Positions 49,606-61,890 are shown, counted from the first letter of the stretch. The stretch: DNA of 64,000 nucleotides from Gonapodya sp. JEL0774 (GCA_027604505.1 JADIIX010000059.1:62001-126000), one strand, 5' to 3'. Program-made: numbers and translations. The notes: a model not told the origin generated them from the sequence alone.

Positions 49606-50940
49606 ATGGGCACGAAGCTCGTCATATCACAAATGCATTATTATCTCCATCGCTCGGTACCGCGTTACTCGAGGTTGATTGTGTGCCGCAAAGGCTTGGC
49701 TTTGCCGCATATTCTCTCATCTCGATTGTCGTGGGACTGTGGATTCCGCATTCCTCGCTGCTTGTCCACAAACTCCGGAGTTCGGGAGTCGATCAGCACA
49801 TCTCTTTCATCGAAATTAGTTTCTCAACTTTCAGAACTTGAGGGTACCCAAATATCTGACTTGGACCACTGTTGGAATGAACTTCGGTGGCTAGCTGAGC
49901 ATATTGTTCGTCGGCGGGACGCCAATGGCCGTCATGAATGCAACATCTTACTCGATAGAGCGACTCTTACAGCTGTTATTGACGGTCAGCCATTAAACGA
50001 GACTAAGATACTACCCTTCTCCGATGCCGAGAGAGCCCGGCTTGGCCGCTATGTCAACGAACGAACAGTTCGAAATAAACCTCTCCAGTACATACTGGGG
50101 TCACAGCCTTTTGCCGGGATTGAGGTTCGGTGCAGAAAGCCTGTGCTGATTCCACGGTAGGTCCGTTTTACAAAGTTTGCCCGCCTCGCTTCTTCAAAGA
50201 TTCTCCGGGATTCCGTTTTCATCAGCTGGGAGACCGAAGAGTGGACTTTGCGTCTTTGCTCTCTACTTGAGCAATGGATCGCCTTGGAAGTTGAGTCTGA
50301 CGGTCCGTTCTGCGTCCTCGACTTATGCTCTGGTACATCCTGCATCTCCCTCGCCCTCGCTTCCAATCTCTGTCGACGTTTTCCGAACAAAAAGGTTACA
50401 GTAGTCGCTGTTGACACTGAACCAAGGGCCTTGGCACTTGGAATGATCACGTGGCGACATCTTGAAAAGTCGGCTGGGACCTCCTATCACGCTGTTCACG
50501 GCTCTGTATTTGACTCAGAAATGCCGCAACGGCTCTTGCGGCTCTTAGTGAATGGGAGTCGGTTTGACATTGTCGTTTCGAACCCTCCGTACGTAACAAC
50601 AGAGGAGTGGAGTTCGTTGGAGCCTGGAGTAAAGGACTGGGAAGACCGTTCGGCGCTCATTGGGGCTCCACCGGATGTCAGATTCTCAGACATGCCTGAA
50701 ATTGACATGTCCCATTCGGCTGATCTTGCACTGGGTGTCTCCTATTACAGCGCAGTTGCTCACTTAGCCGCCGCTGTTCTAGATCCCAGACGGCGACCAG
50801 ACTGCCCGAGATTGGTTGTTGAGATTGGAGGGAACCGGCAAACGCAAAGAGTTTCGGAAATGATAGTTACGGAGTTGGGCGGGGATGTTGCAGTATGGAC
50901 GGATCTTATGGGGACAGAGAGATGTATCGTGGGGTTTTAG
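49606..50940 (+). CDS. MTQ1: Release-factor glutamine methyltransferase, HemK/MTQ1 type
   Basis: Methylates the Gln of the GGQ motif in class I release factors. Two exons (49606-50156, 50226-50940) join to 421 residues. NKPLQYILGSQPFAGIEVRCRKPVLIPRWETE is the family's substrate/SAM entry block. VLDLCSGTSCISLALA is SAM motif I, VVAVDTEPRAL the acidic strand, and SNPPYV the catalytic NPPY. The C-terminal VVEIGGNRQTQRV matches the conserved last strands. The N-terminus is basic and hydrophobic without acidic residues (MGTKLVISQMHYYLHRSV), suggesting import into mitochondria as for yeast Mtq1. A 40-residue insertion after NPPY contains DVRFSDMPEIDMSHS, longer than in bacterial HemK. Confidence 0.93.
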
Positions 50941-51223
50941 CTTCGAAGAACTTCTAAAAGACTACATATATACATGTTTCGTTATCTCCACATCTTCTAT
51001 GTTGGTGGTGGAAGGGTATGCTTAACCATTACCATTGACTGTCAGCTTCCCTGGCCCGGGTAACCTGTATATGGAGCTCACCTTTATTACTTTTGAATGC
51101 AAAGGATTAATGTTCGGTTCCGTGTTGTTGGTGGCGCCATGCTAGCTGGGCGCAGCGGTTCCCGACCTCAGCATCAAGTTCATCGTTCCCTTCCGACATC
51201 TCCTATTCGACAGGAGCTCAATC

Positions 51224-52584
51224 ATGGTTTTTGCATTCCTTGAATCATTCCTGACGACGATTTGCGCTGTCGTTGGCGCAATCGTGCTGGCAACATATCT
51301 TCTGCCCATCATGTACGTTCTCCCATCGATGTTCCGAGGACTATCTTCTGATTGGCATGACATGTGTTCTGTATCGCTTGGCATTTTGCCCACCGCTTGT
51401 CCATCCTCGTGAAATCAGAATTTACTCACAATTTGATGAGCAAGACCTGAAGAAGAAGTATGGATCCGAGTGGGCTCTCGTGTCAGGTGAAGACCACTTC
51501 AGCAAAAAAGAGACACTCTCTGGACTTTCCCTTTGACCGAATCATCAATTTCAGGTGGCTCTTCGGGCATCGGCGCTGCGATTGTCCGCAAGCTTGCAGC
51601 CCAAGGCATCAACGTTGTGGTTGTCGCCCTGGATGACCCCGTGCTTTCTGGCGCGTTGACAGAGTTTCGGTCAGAGTTCCCTAGAGTGGAGTTTCGTGAG
51701 GTTGGGTGTGACTTGTCTGAAGACGTGGGAGGAAGTCAGGACCCGGAATACATTAAACGGATCAAAGAGAAGACTAAGGATTTGGATGTGCAGCTGATTT
51801 TCAACAACGCAGGTGTGGATCTTGCGCTTGAAAGAAGCAAATCTGCCAAAAAAAATAAAGTCGCTGGACCTTGTGAAGGCTACATCAAACCAGGGCTCTT
51901 TCCCTTCAACACTCTGCCATCCATTTTGGCCAATTATCATACAAACGCAACATCTGCGACGAGAATCACTCACCACTTCACGAAACTTCTCATCGACAAG
52001 AAGCTCCGCGGCCTCGTGACATTCACGTCGTCATCGGCGTATTGGGTGGTTCGTCTCATTGGGAACCTTGGTTTTGATTCTTAATCACCTGACGACAACA
52101 ATATCTTGCGCTCTGTCTCATAAATTCAAGCCCACTGTCCTCAGTGCAATGTATGGGTGCACAAAAGCTTACTTGGCTCAGTTCGGCGCAGTGTTGGCTG
52201 CTGAATTGAGGCCGTTCGGTATTGACGTGGTGGTTTTACACCCGGGTCCTACCAACTCCAATTTCTACCAAAATGTTAAAGGTGGGGACGAACTTTGCGA
52301 GATCTCTTGCCTATTGCCTTTGTTCTACCATTCCTTCCGTTTTAGATGTCGCTGTTTTATCTGGCGCTAAAGCAATCTCTCTTCCACCCTCTTACCCCGC
52401 GTCCGCACTCTTCCGGGCAGCCGGACGTGTTATCGTTGTTGATCAAGGGGCCACAAATTGGGCCTTCAAGTTTGCTTGCAGACTCGTCGACTGGAACGTG
52501 TTGGTTGAGATTTTAGCAGCAGCTAGCAGGTATACCCCAGACTTCTCAAGGGAACTGAAGAGAATAGGCGCAAAGGGTCTGTAA
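51224..52584 (+). CDS. Short-chain dehydrogenase, membrane-anchored 17-beta-HSD/KDSR-like
   Basis: NAD(P)H-dependent reductase. Six exons (51224-51312, 51419-51486, 51555-51812, 51879-52045, 52131-52281, 52346-52584) join in frame to 323 residues. An N-terminal membrane helix (FLTTICAVVGAIVLATYLL) leads to DLKKKYGSEWALVSGGSSGIG, the nucleotide-binding glycine motif. CDLSE, IFNNAG, FTSSSA and the catalytic YGCTK follow, with VVVLHPGPTNSNF after the active site. N-terminal anchoring and the KYGSEWALVSG strand resemble the hydroxysteroid dehydrogenase/very-long-chain 3-oxoacyl-CoA reductase group of the ER, but the substrate cannot be deduced. The 51813-51878 intron is 66 bp and lacks stops in frame, so retention would also be open; removal restores the usual NNAG-x-GLF spacing. 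Confidence 0.85.
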
Positions 52585-52805
52585 TCGTGTCTCGTGAACG
52601 AGTAACCGCTAACTGAAACCTAGGAGCAAATATACACTAAGGCGCAGCGGCGTAAAATAACATTTGGATTGTGGCGGTGTTTTTGAGGATTATTATGATC
52701 CCTGATCGAGGGGAGCTAAGGAGCTGTTTTATATAATAGCAACAAAAGGAAAACTCCTCTCACTTACCCAAGGTCGAGACTTACCGACTGAGTCAATCTG
52801 AACAG

Positions 52806-55800
52806 ATGCGTGGACTCTCCATCGTGCTACTACTCGTCGCGATTGCCTCCGTTGCGGTTCGCGGGCAAGCCCCGACAGACTGTGTGTCCATCTTCGCTGC
52901 CTTCCGTGCAGGAAACGTGACGATCAATCCGGCGGCGGCGGCTACTGATTGCTGCGAGTTTTTGGCGCCGCAAGGCCCCGACAAGAACGCTGTTGGTTAC
53001 TTGTATGTTAAGCGATTTTGAGACTTTCGTCCCACTACTATGAGCATGTGGTTTCTTTTGCTTGTCAGTGAGAACTATGTGAGCTGCCAAGGAGGCAGGG
53101 TCACAGAAGTGCAGCTTATTGGTTATAGTATAGACTCTCTGAGGTAAGCCGAGTCCTCCTTGTCAAATCGAATTTTTGACAGCGTGGAGCCACCCTGAGA
53201 CTCGTAGATTTTGAGTTTCACGATGCGAAAATATGCGAAGTTTCCTATTGATTGCTCTGTACCGGAGGTTGCGTTTGACAGGTATCATTGGCACTTTTTA
53301 CAGTTACTTTAGAAACCTCACCTCACTTACGTACCTCCATCTTGGCAACAATCTTATTGCGGAACCACTTCCCACATGGTTGTCTAACATGACCAGCTTG
53401 ACGTGGCTGAACCTAGACAGCAACTATATCACAGGATCAACGGACATTTTGGGTCAGCTCCGGAACTTGACGGTCATGTTGGTTGATGTTGATAATGGCT
53501 AATCGCTAAGACCTGTGAAATGACCCTAACTTTATTATCACTTCTTGCGTGCACAGAGCCCTTCCCAATAATTTTGTGACTGGCAACCCTTCCTGGCTCA
53601 CAACCTCCACACTGCTCTCAAATATGTACGAATTCAATGCAACCTCTTTCTTGGCATGTAATTGACTTTGTTCCCTCTCCCTCGAAAGCAATCTCGAGAG
53701 TAATCAACTCGTAAGTCTCTCGCACTGGTGAACTGTTCCGTGTTCTGATCATAATCGCAACTCCCCCACCTTTCTTCAGTCTGGTACCTTCCCTGACATC
53801 TCGCAGTTGAAAAACCTTACGTATCTGAGGATTGGTGGCAATCAGTTCACGGGCCCACTACCCAGTCCCGCGAATCACCCAGTGCTTCTTACATAGTATG
53901 TTTATATGTTTACCAGCAACTCTTTAGAATTGTCATGCTCACCTACGCTCTTATTTGGATATCCCTGGGCGGGATATCTAGCTCGGTATTTTCAAACAGA
54001 TTCTCTGGTGAGTCTGTGTTCATTGGAAGTTACGTTCTTTTCAGAGATGAATGGTACCCGATAAATTGCTCAGGAACAATTCCATCCCTCGCCAATAACC
54101 CGCTTCTGATCACTGTGAATATCAACACTCGACTTATCCCAGTTGTCCGTATCACATCTTGTTTGCATTTAACAGTACAATCTAAACAACAACACCCTAA
54201 CGGGTTCCTTGCCTGATCCAGGAAACTGCCCGAAATTAACGTACTTGTAGGTTTCTGCCTTTCAAGCTGCATGTCCGGCTTTTCACACTCATTTATTCGC
54301 TGCAACGATGCTGATATGAAAAACTATACCAACATATCGCAGTGGAGCCCAAAGGAACGCAGGCATTACGGGAGCCATCCCAGCTGGCGTTTTCAAGCTT
54401 GCCAATCTTCAGAGCCTTCTCTTAAGCGACGATTCCCTGTCCGGTCCCTTAGGGTCGGGGTTGAGTGACATGGTCCAGCTAGTCACTCTGTACTTGGATG
54501 GAAACACAAACTTAAACGGAACAATGTGGGTTACGATTGATGCTTAGTGGTGACTAGACCGTAGCAACGATTCGTTGCGGCTTCGTATATGCTGAGGTAT
54601 TGTTTCGCTTCTCGGATATGCACCACTCCCCCTTTTCAGACCGGACTTGTCCAAGCTCACAAAACTAACCGCTCTGTGAGATCTTCGCGATGTCCATAGA
54701 TGAAAACTTGCTTGCATGAGCTTATACAGTGTATTCTTGTAGGGATGTTTCCAGCACCGGTCTGAGTGGAGGTATCAGTCTCGCATCGTCAGTGCTTTGT
54801 TTTGTTTTCTCCAACACTATGGTGCAGTGAATGCTAACATACAGCCTCCGCTTCCACCCTACGACACTCCTTCAACAGAACAGCTGCAAGCGACTTTTGC
54901 TCTCTCGCCAATACCAACCTCTGTCTTGTTGGTGGTAATGTCAACTCTCTTCCGTCGAGATGTCAGACTGGTGGCGGAAGAAGTCTCCCGGCATGTTCGT
55001 CGAGCGCCAGTACGGCAACGTCGAAGAGTTCTGGTACCGGGACCGCGTCAGCGTCGTCGACGGCAACAGCAGGCGGACAAAGCTCCAGTGATACCGGCAG
55101 CGGTGGGAGTTCCCTGGGGCCGATAATTGGAGGTGTCGTCGGTGGGTGTTCAGCACAAAACCGATGTATGTTGATTTTTAGACAGAGTACAATCTGACAA
55201 TTTTAGGTGGAGTTGCTGGTCTTGGCCTTCTGGGCGGCCTTGCGTGGTACTTTGGTCGCCATCGCGGAGCCAAAGATAACTCCACAAGTGGCTCGGCTGC
55301 AGTTGCGGCGACACCCAACCAAACATACCCTCCTGCAAATGGTCAACCCCAGCTCTACGCTCCACAGTATGGTAACGCGGTTCCACAAATGGCCGGGATC
55401 ACGTACTCGAACCAGCCCAATTCCCCCAATACTGTCATGTCCAACGTCCCACAACAAGGGATCTCCCAGCCTAACAGCGACTCCACCTACAGTGTGGGAC
55501 AGTACGGCTTTGGTGCTAATCTCTTGGCTGCTCCTGGCTCGATGGCAACCCTCGGATCCTCTCTCTCATCCGGGAGCACGAAAGTCAATGAGGTGTACGT
55601 GGTCGCTCAGCCATTCTGGGCCACTCAAGAGGACGAAATGACGTGCCAGCAGGGCCAAAAGGTTTTCGTGAGCGATGTTTTCCCGGACAACTGGTGCAAG
55701 GCGTTGAATTTAGAGTCAATGCAGTCTGGTGAGTTCCTATGCCGGTTTCTGAAAGCAATAAAGCTGATATGCCCTTCACAAACATCGACGTGTATTTTTT

Positions 55801-56210
55801 TTTATGTCGATGCACATATGCAGGTATCGTTCCCTTGGCCGTGCTTGTACCAGCAAGCCAGCCCACACTGGTCCAATCCCGTATGGCCTCTGGGTCGGTG
55901 TTCCAACCTCTTGCCAGGGGCCAGAGCATCGGAGCAGGAAGCGCCATTGTGACTGGAGATCAAGGTATTTCGTTGTGTTCTGGAGGGCTTTGGACTGCTA
56001 TGATGAACTTACGTCGTACCACCCCCCGCGCTTCCCACCATGCACCCCTCCACCCCCGAAGCTCTCGTCTCGCTTCGCAATTACTTGGACATGGGAATTA
56101 TTAACTCTCAGCAGTATATGACTGGGAGCATGGCCCTGGGTAGCAGCACAGCGATTGGAATGCACGGCGATGTTAAGGGACCAGGGACACCAATCGACTC
56201 CAAAAAATGA
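52806..56210 (+). CDS. LRR receptor-like protein with cytosolic SH3 domain, copy 1
   Basis: Predicted plasma-membrane receptor read through about fifteen short exons. Order: signal peptide (MRGLSIVLLLVAIASVAVRG), Cys-paired cap (FLAP...C), LRRs such as LTYLHLGNNLIAEPLPTWL and LQSLLLSDDSLSGPL, a second Cys module (CSLANTNLCLVGG...C), a Ser/Thr stalk, a Gly-rich membrane helix (GVAGLGLLGGLAWYF) with a basic stop-transfer HRG, a Pro/Tyr/Gln-rich linker, an SH3 domain and the tail SLRNYLDMGIINSQQYM. The SH3 shows VYVVAQPF, DEMTCQQGQKVFVSD, NWCKAL and GIVPLAVL, matching ALYDY, acidic RT loop, WW (second W is Cys) and SNY strands, split by an intron. LRR introns fall between repeats, so exon shuffling is easy. 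First exons are 52806-53002, 53069-53143 and from 53304. Ligand unknown. No kinase domain. Confidence 0.85.
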
Positions 56211-57223
56211 TCGGCGCAATCATCTAATTATGATCTGGGTTATTTTTGGACTGGAGAGGGTGAGCACAATGCATTGATCGCTGTTGCATGGAATTATCAG
56301 AAAGTGAAGCAACCGGAGTGTTGCTGGAGTGAGAACAACTAAATTGGATAAGCACAACGCAAAAGTGAACATGTACATGATATCACTACACTGCAACCCG
56401 AACGGATATGCACGTACGATTTTCTACTCTCGCTCGCGGATTCATCATGCAATGAGAACCACTTAGCCAATTTGCTGGTGTAATCCACTTCGCAAATTTC
56501 ACACAACCGTTCAGCATCTGGGTGATGAGTTCTACAAAGCGCTTTTTTGCCGCGATACAGATACCTTCGACAGCTGATCTCTCGGCCAAGTGTGCGGTGC
56601 CACTTCCGGAAGCACCGGGTGCACCAGCCTTCCAATACGTAACGGTCATGGTGACCACGTCTCTCATCGAATTCTTCCCATTACTACATGTAATTGAATT
56701 AGCACATAGAAATGAGATTACACCTAAGCTCCTCTATCATTTGGGTCTTGTATCGGCTTCGAATCATTTATGAATCTTCGTTCATTGTCATATTGTTTCA
56801 TGTTCATCCCACTTCCTACACCGCCTGGCACCTCAGCGAAGAATGTCCAAGCAAGCATTTGCAGGACGCGGTGCAAAACACAGATTGGCGGAATTGACAC
56901 TTTTGCACTTTCGAAGGATCTTTGCTCCCAGACAAACATTCGACTGTATCTGAGAGCACATTAGCAATGTGATTCATAATATTTCTCAATGGTGCACTCC
57001 GTAAATCATACAACTTGCGGTGTGTGTGAGCGGTGGGGTCGTGAAAAGTCACACATCAGGCAGGACAGCTGTGGCGTGGGGAGGCTCAATAAATGAAGGG
57101 CGCCGTTGTTTGTTGCCTCAACACCGGGTGGGAAAAAAAGGAAACCAAGTTATTCCTTTCCAACCTTGGACTTTTATTGGCACAAGGGCCGGTCCACCGT
57201 TCCCACACCCCAAATTCGAAGAG
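56211..57223. other. Spacer between LRR-SH3 copies 1 and 2
   Basis: About 1 kb. Two overlapping minus-strand open frames (56339-56635, rich in Cys/Arg/His with repeated CxxC spacing, and 56386-56667) could mark a small gene, but neither shows a family motif and each shadows the other. The right end is the promoter of copy 2 (AATAAATGAAGG near 57090). Confidence 0.35.
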
Positions 57224-60200
57224 ATGCGTACTTCTATCGGGCTTCTGCTTGTTGCGATCGCTGTTGTTGGTGTTCGCGCACAAGCACCGGCGGACTGCGT
57301 TTCCATTTTCGCTGCCTTCCGTGCAGGAAACGTGACTATCACACCGGCAGCGGCGGCAACGGACTGTTGCGAGTTTCTGGCGCCGAATGGGCCAGATAAA
57401 AATGCGGACGGTTATTTGTAAGTGGCGTCGATGAGCTCAACAAGTTAGTTTGTTCTATTCACACTCACATTTTTTTGAATACATATCTGTTCGCTCAGTG
57501 AGAACTTTGTGGAATGCGCGGGAGGCAGAGTCACACGCATTCAGCTCATTGGATACAATATCGACTCTCTTAGGTGTGTAAGCTCAATCCATTTTCGATT
57601 GTCCCCTCCAGGTCGGGTCTCGAATGAGGAAACGGTGATCAATTTTGTAAAAAGATGTGCAACTGTGCCTGCTATATGTCATGTTTTCTGACGACCTGTT
57701 CCCTTACAGTTATTTCAGCAATCTCACCGCGCTTACCCTTCTCACCGTGCACGATAATCTCATTGCCGAACCGCTGCCCTCTTGGCTGCCGAACCTCGTC
57801 AACCTAGAGAAACTCAATCTCAATGACAACTTCATAACAGGAACTACTGGGGTGCTGGGTCAGCTCAGGAAAACGACGTACATGTGAGTTTTCTGGAGCG
57901 ACTGGAATCCGTGGATGACCAGTCGAGATTTCTTTGCCTGTTTCCACAACTTTCCACTCAATTTCAGTGACGTTTCCGGCAATCTTTTGACTGGCAACCC
58001 TTCCTGGCTTGCGACCTCCACACAGCTGTCGACGATGTAAGGACATTGAGTTTGACATACTTCCATAATTATATCGGTAATCATCTTGCTGGGGATTCTC
58101 TATCAAAGCATCCTCGAAAAGAATCAGCTTGTAGGTCTACCCTTCTTTCACCACCAGAACATGGAAGACCATGCATTCTTGGAAACTAACGCGATGCTGT
58201 CTCCTTCAGTCTGGCACATTCCCTGATATATCTGGGCTCACGAACCTCACATCGCTGCGAATCGGTGACAACCAGTTCACAGGAGCCTTGCCCAGTACCA
58301 CAAGTTTCCCAGCGCTTCTTACATAGTGAGTTGAGTTTTAATCGGTGGCCGCTGGAGGAATCACGAGTCCCTTTCAGAATTCCGGTGGGGTAGCTGACCG
58401 GAATCCTCAACTCGCAATCGTTTTCGGGTGAAATTCCTAGCTCCGTGTACTCAAACAAGTTCACAGGTGAGATCTCTGCGATTACCCAATCCGCGCTCTT
58501 GCAATTTTGACCAAACATTGTCTGTGCAGGCGCGATTCCCGCCCTCACGAATAACCCACTTCTCATAACTGTGAGTAATTCTAGGCACCCTTGTGAAGTT
58601 AGCTGCGACACTATCTGCTCTGAACCCTTTGCACCACGCACTGTTTCTGATAGTTCAACGTGAACAACAATTCTCTCACGGGATCGTTGCCCGACCCCTC
58701 GAACTGCCCCAAGCTGACGTACTAGTGAGTTTCTGCGTCTTAATTGTATCTCGCTCATCGTGTTCAAATCGTTATCTAACGGCAATCACGTCTCCTCCCT
58801 GGTCGCAGTGGAGCGCAAAAGAACATAGGCATCACGGGTACTATCCCAGCTGGTGTTTTCAAACTTGCCAACTTGCAGACCCTTGTGCTCTCCGATGACT
58901 CACTGTCCGGTCCCCTGGGTTCCGGGTTGAGTGACATGGTCCAGTTAAGCACTCTGTACTTGGATGGAAACACAAAACTAAACGGAACAATGTGAGTTGG
59001 AATTGATGCTTCGTGCTATCAGGCTGTGCCAGCGATTTCGCTTTGGCTATGTGCCATGCTGAGATGTCGTTCCTGTTCCCAATGTCCACAATCCCCGCAT
59101 ATTAGCCCTGACTTGTCGAAGCTCACAAAATTAACTGCACTGTGAGATCTTGGCGAGTCACATAGATGGGACTGATTGTTTGAGTTTACATTCGATTCTT
59201 GCAGGGATTTGTCCGACACCGGCCTGAGTGGAGGTATCAGTCTCGCATCGTCAGTACATCGTTTTGGTCTCTAACACCTGGTGAAGTGAACGCTGACATG
59301 CACCCTCCTCTTCCGCCCCATCAATCCTCGTCAACAGGACTGCTGGTACTGATTTCTGCTCTCTCGCGAATACCAACCTCTGTCTTGTTGGCGGTAATGT
59401 CAACTCTATTCCGTCGCGGTGTCAGACTGGTGGCGGTAAAAGTCTCGCGGCATGTTCGTCGAGCGCCGGTACCGCAACGTCGAAGAGTTCTGGCACCGGG
59501 ACCGCGTCAGCATCGTCGACGGCAACAGCAGGCGGGCAAAGCTCTAGTGATACCGGCAGCGGTGGGAGTTCCCTGGGGCCGATAATTGGAGGTGTCGTCG
59601 GTGAGTTTTCAGCAAGGATCCGCTGTGTTTGAGCTTCCAGAAAAAACTATCCCAATTTTAGGTGGAATTGCTGCGCTTGGGCTTATTGGTGGACTTGCAT
59701 GGTACTTTGGTCGCCGCCGTGGAACCAAAGAGGCTAATTCACCTCCCTCTACGGCACCTGGAGGACCGCCCAGCCAGCCTTACGCTCCCTTGGATGGTCA
59801 ATCCCAGTTCTATGCTCCCCAGTACGGCCAGCCCGTTCCACAAATGCCTCCAGTCTCGTACGCAAACTCCCCTTACTCTCAAGGTTCTATGTTATCAAAT
59901 GTCCCACAGCATGGCTCGCCGCAAAACAGTGGGTCTCTTTACAATATGGGACAATATGGCTCCCAAGTTCATCTGATGGCTGCTCCTGGCTCGATGGGCA
60001 CCCTGGGATCCTCAATTTCATCCACGAGTACAAAGGTTAACGAGGTTTATGTTGTCGCGCAGCCATTCTTGGCATCGCAAGAGGATGAGATGACGTGTGA
60101 ACAAGGTCAGAAGGTGTTTGTGAGCGATGTGTTCCCCGACAACTGGTGCAAAGCGTTGAATTTGGAGTCGATGCAGTCTGGTGAGACTATTGGCGTTGAC

Positions 60201-60639
60201 CAAACGCAATGAAGGAACCATATGATAACAGCCAAACCATCACAATGCATTCACACGGTGTAGGTGTGGTTCCACTTGCTGTGCTCGTACCAGCTAACCA
60301 GCCCGGTATGGTTCAATCACGAATGCTGTCTGGGTCCATGTACCAACCTCAGGCGCGAGGTCAGAGTATCGGAGCAGGAAGCACTATTGTGTCAGGAGAT
60401 CAAGGTAATCACTGAGTTTACCCATAACTTGATGTGTGTTTGTGCCTCTTAAACCCCCAACCTTCCGCTATTCGCCATCTGAATTTTCAGCCCTTCTGTC
60501 TCTCCGCAACTACTTAGACATGGGAATCATCAATTCTCAGCAGTACATGTCTGGTAGCACAGTCCTTGGTAACAGTGCGGCGATTGGAATGCATGGAGAT
60601 GTGAAGGGTCCCGGGGCACCAAGCGAGTCAAAAGAATGA
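57224..60639 (+). CDS. LRR receptor-like protein with cytosolic SH3 domain, copy 2
   Basis: Closest paralogue of copy 1, same strand and exon order. It begins with signal peptide MRTSIGLLLVAIAVVGVRA and the same ADCVSIFAAFRAGNVT cap. LRR exons include LTLLTVHDNLIAEPLPSWL, LTSLRIGDNQFTGALP and LQTLVLSDDSLSGPL, then CSLANTNLCLVGG, a Ser/Thr stalk, helix GIAALGLIGGLAWYFGRRRG, a Pro/Tyr/Gln linker, SH3 (VYVVAQPF, DEMTCEQGQKVFVSD, NWCKAL, VVPLAVL) and SLRNYLDMGIINSQQYM, ending GPGAPSESKE. The stalk exon (about 59345-59591) is far closer to copy 1 than the rest of the gene. Signal peptide and topology are predictions. The tandem arrangement with copy 1 indicates duplication after the architecture was built. 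Confidence 0.85.
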
Positions 60640-60999
60640 TCGGTCCTGTCGTGCGTGGTTATTAGGACGTTGGAAAGGAGAGTGTTTTGAGGTACAGAGC
60701 AACGGACACAAATTTGGACCACATTTTCTATGTTCCAGTAAATATTACAATATCGGAACACCCACTTGTAGTCCTCCATCATACTGGTAGCCCAAGCGTT
60801 ACCTGCTTCTTCGGACATCTTGTGTATAACATTACAAGATTAAGATCACTCAAAGAATCATATATCTGCATATGTACTAGGGTTCGGGTATCAAACCAAC
60901 GAATCCAGCTCCATGACATAAAGAGATTTCATAAATGCTTCATAGAAAAGGACGAATCATCTTCAAACCTCAGGCGAAGTATCCTTTCACGCTACCTTC
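60640..60999. other. Convergent region between LRR-SH3 copy 2 and the TM-SH3 gene
   Basis: 3' ends face each other. The part 60730-60900 is AT-rich, with ATTACAATATCGG and ATATATCTGCATATG stretches. No gene seen. Confidence 0.4.
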
Positions 61000-61890
61000 C
61001 TATCCTGTTACAGACTCCAAAGCCTCCCGGGGCACTAATCCGACACGTCCTTTTGTAAGATTTGCCACCTTCACCCAAGGCTCTGAAATGTCACTATCGT
61101 AGCTTAATGCAACGCGGTCACCGATATCCAGTTTCACGTGCCTCCTTCTTCTGGGAGTAAAGGCCAGAATAGCAACGTGTGTTGGGACGTGAGGGAATAT
61201 AGACGGCTCGCCTGCGTTTGCGCGGTTATCATACTCCTCGTCTGATGTCGTGATTGGGTCTGGTGTGACAACTTGCACGACCGGCCGGCGGAACTCGGTG
61301 AGCGATGGGGTTGTGACATAAATGATGGAGCTGCTACGCCCCCGGTCAGACCCCGTAGATATGATGGAACTCCTTGTGGGAGATCGGGGAGTGCTGTCGT
61401 CCTCCGCCGGGCTCACATCCCCAGTGGTGGATTGAAGCGTTAAAGAAGGGGTGTGAGATGAAGTGGGGACCGAGGAGTTTCCAAAGAGAGTGGAACTCCG
61501 GCTATTGGGACGGGAATCGGGGGGTCCGCTTGTCGGTGATGTTGGTGTGGTGGTCGTGGGTCGTTTGAGATGTTTGAGATTGTTGTGCCCATTATCCAGG
61601 GTCGCTGCCGGCTCATCGACATTCTCCGGCGAGAGAACCGCCGTTGTTTGAAGCGCAGTTCTTTCTACATCTCCTTCTGGGGGTCCACTGGAGTCTCTTG
61701 CTCGCTTTCTTCGAAGCAAACAACGGTAAAGTCCAAACAACGCAAGACAAACGAATAGTCCAATCGCCAACGGCAATAAGATGGTGAGTCCAGTTGAATT
61801 GTTTTCTGAACGCGTTGACTCGTCCATCTTTGAGAGTGCCAATGCTGCGATCGAGATCAAGTCTGGGTCACGGTTGTTATGGGGGGACAA
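61000..61890 (-). CDS. Single-pass membrane protein with C-terminal SH3-like domain
   Basis: Intronless gene, 296 residues from the ATG at 61890 (another in-frame ATG 21 codons later, MDESTRSENN, is equally plausible). One helix (LTILLPLAIGLFVCLALFGLY) is followed by a basic stop-transfer RCLLRRKRARD, so the long C-terminal part should face the cytosol. The middle is Ser/Thr/Pro-rich. The C-terminus (HVAILAFTPRRRRHVKL, DIGDRVALSYD, WVKVANL, GRVGLVPREAL) has the SH3 pattern of ALYDY, GD-x-I, W-x-K and G-x-VP strands, though the RT loop is basic rather than acidic. No LRR or signal peptide. Position between the LRR-SH3 genes suggests relatedness of function. Whether it derives from one by loss of the ectodomain is unproven. 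Confidence 0.75.
   Translation of the reverse strand: MSPHNNRDPDLISIAALALSKMDESTRSENNSTGLTILLPLAIGLFVCLALFGLYRCLLRRKRARDSSGPPEGDVERTALQTTAVLSPENVDEPAATLDNGHNNLKHLKRPTTTTPTSPTSGPPDSRPNSRSSTLFGNSSVPTSSHTPSLTLQSTTGDVSPAEDDSTPRSPTRSSIISTGSDRGRSSSIIYVTTPSLTEFRRPVVQVVTPDPITTSDEEYDNRANAGEPSIFPHVPTHVAILAFTPRRRRHVKLDIGDRVALSYDSDISEPWVKVANLTKGRVGLVPREALESVTG

Noticed and set aside
56339-56667. Cys/His-rich minus-strand open frame that could be a small zinc protein
   Set aside because: No matching zinc-finger family, a second overlapping frame looks equally protein-like, and no splice partners or start context were convincing.
52806-60639. Whether the LRR genes encode receptor kinases
   Set aside because: No kinase motif occurs after the membrane helix in any copy. 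The cytosolic part is fully accounted for by linker, SH3 and tail.
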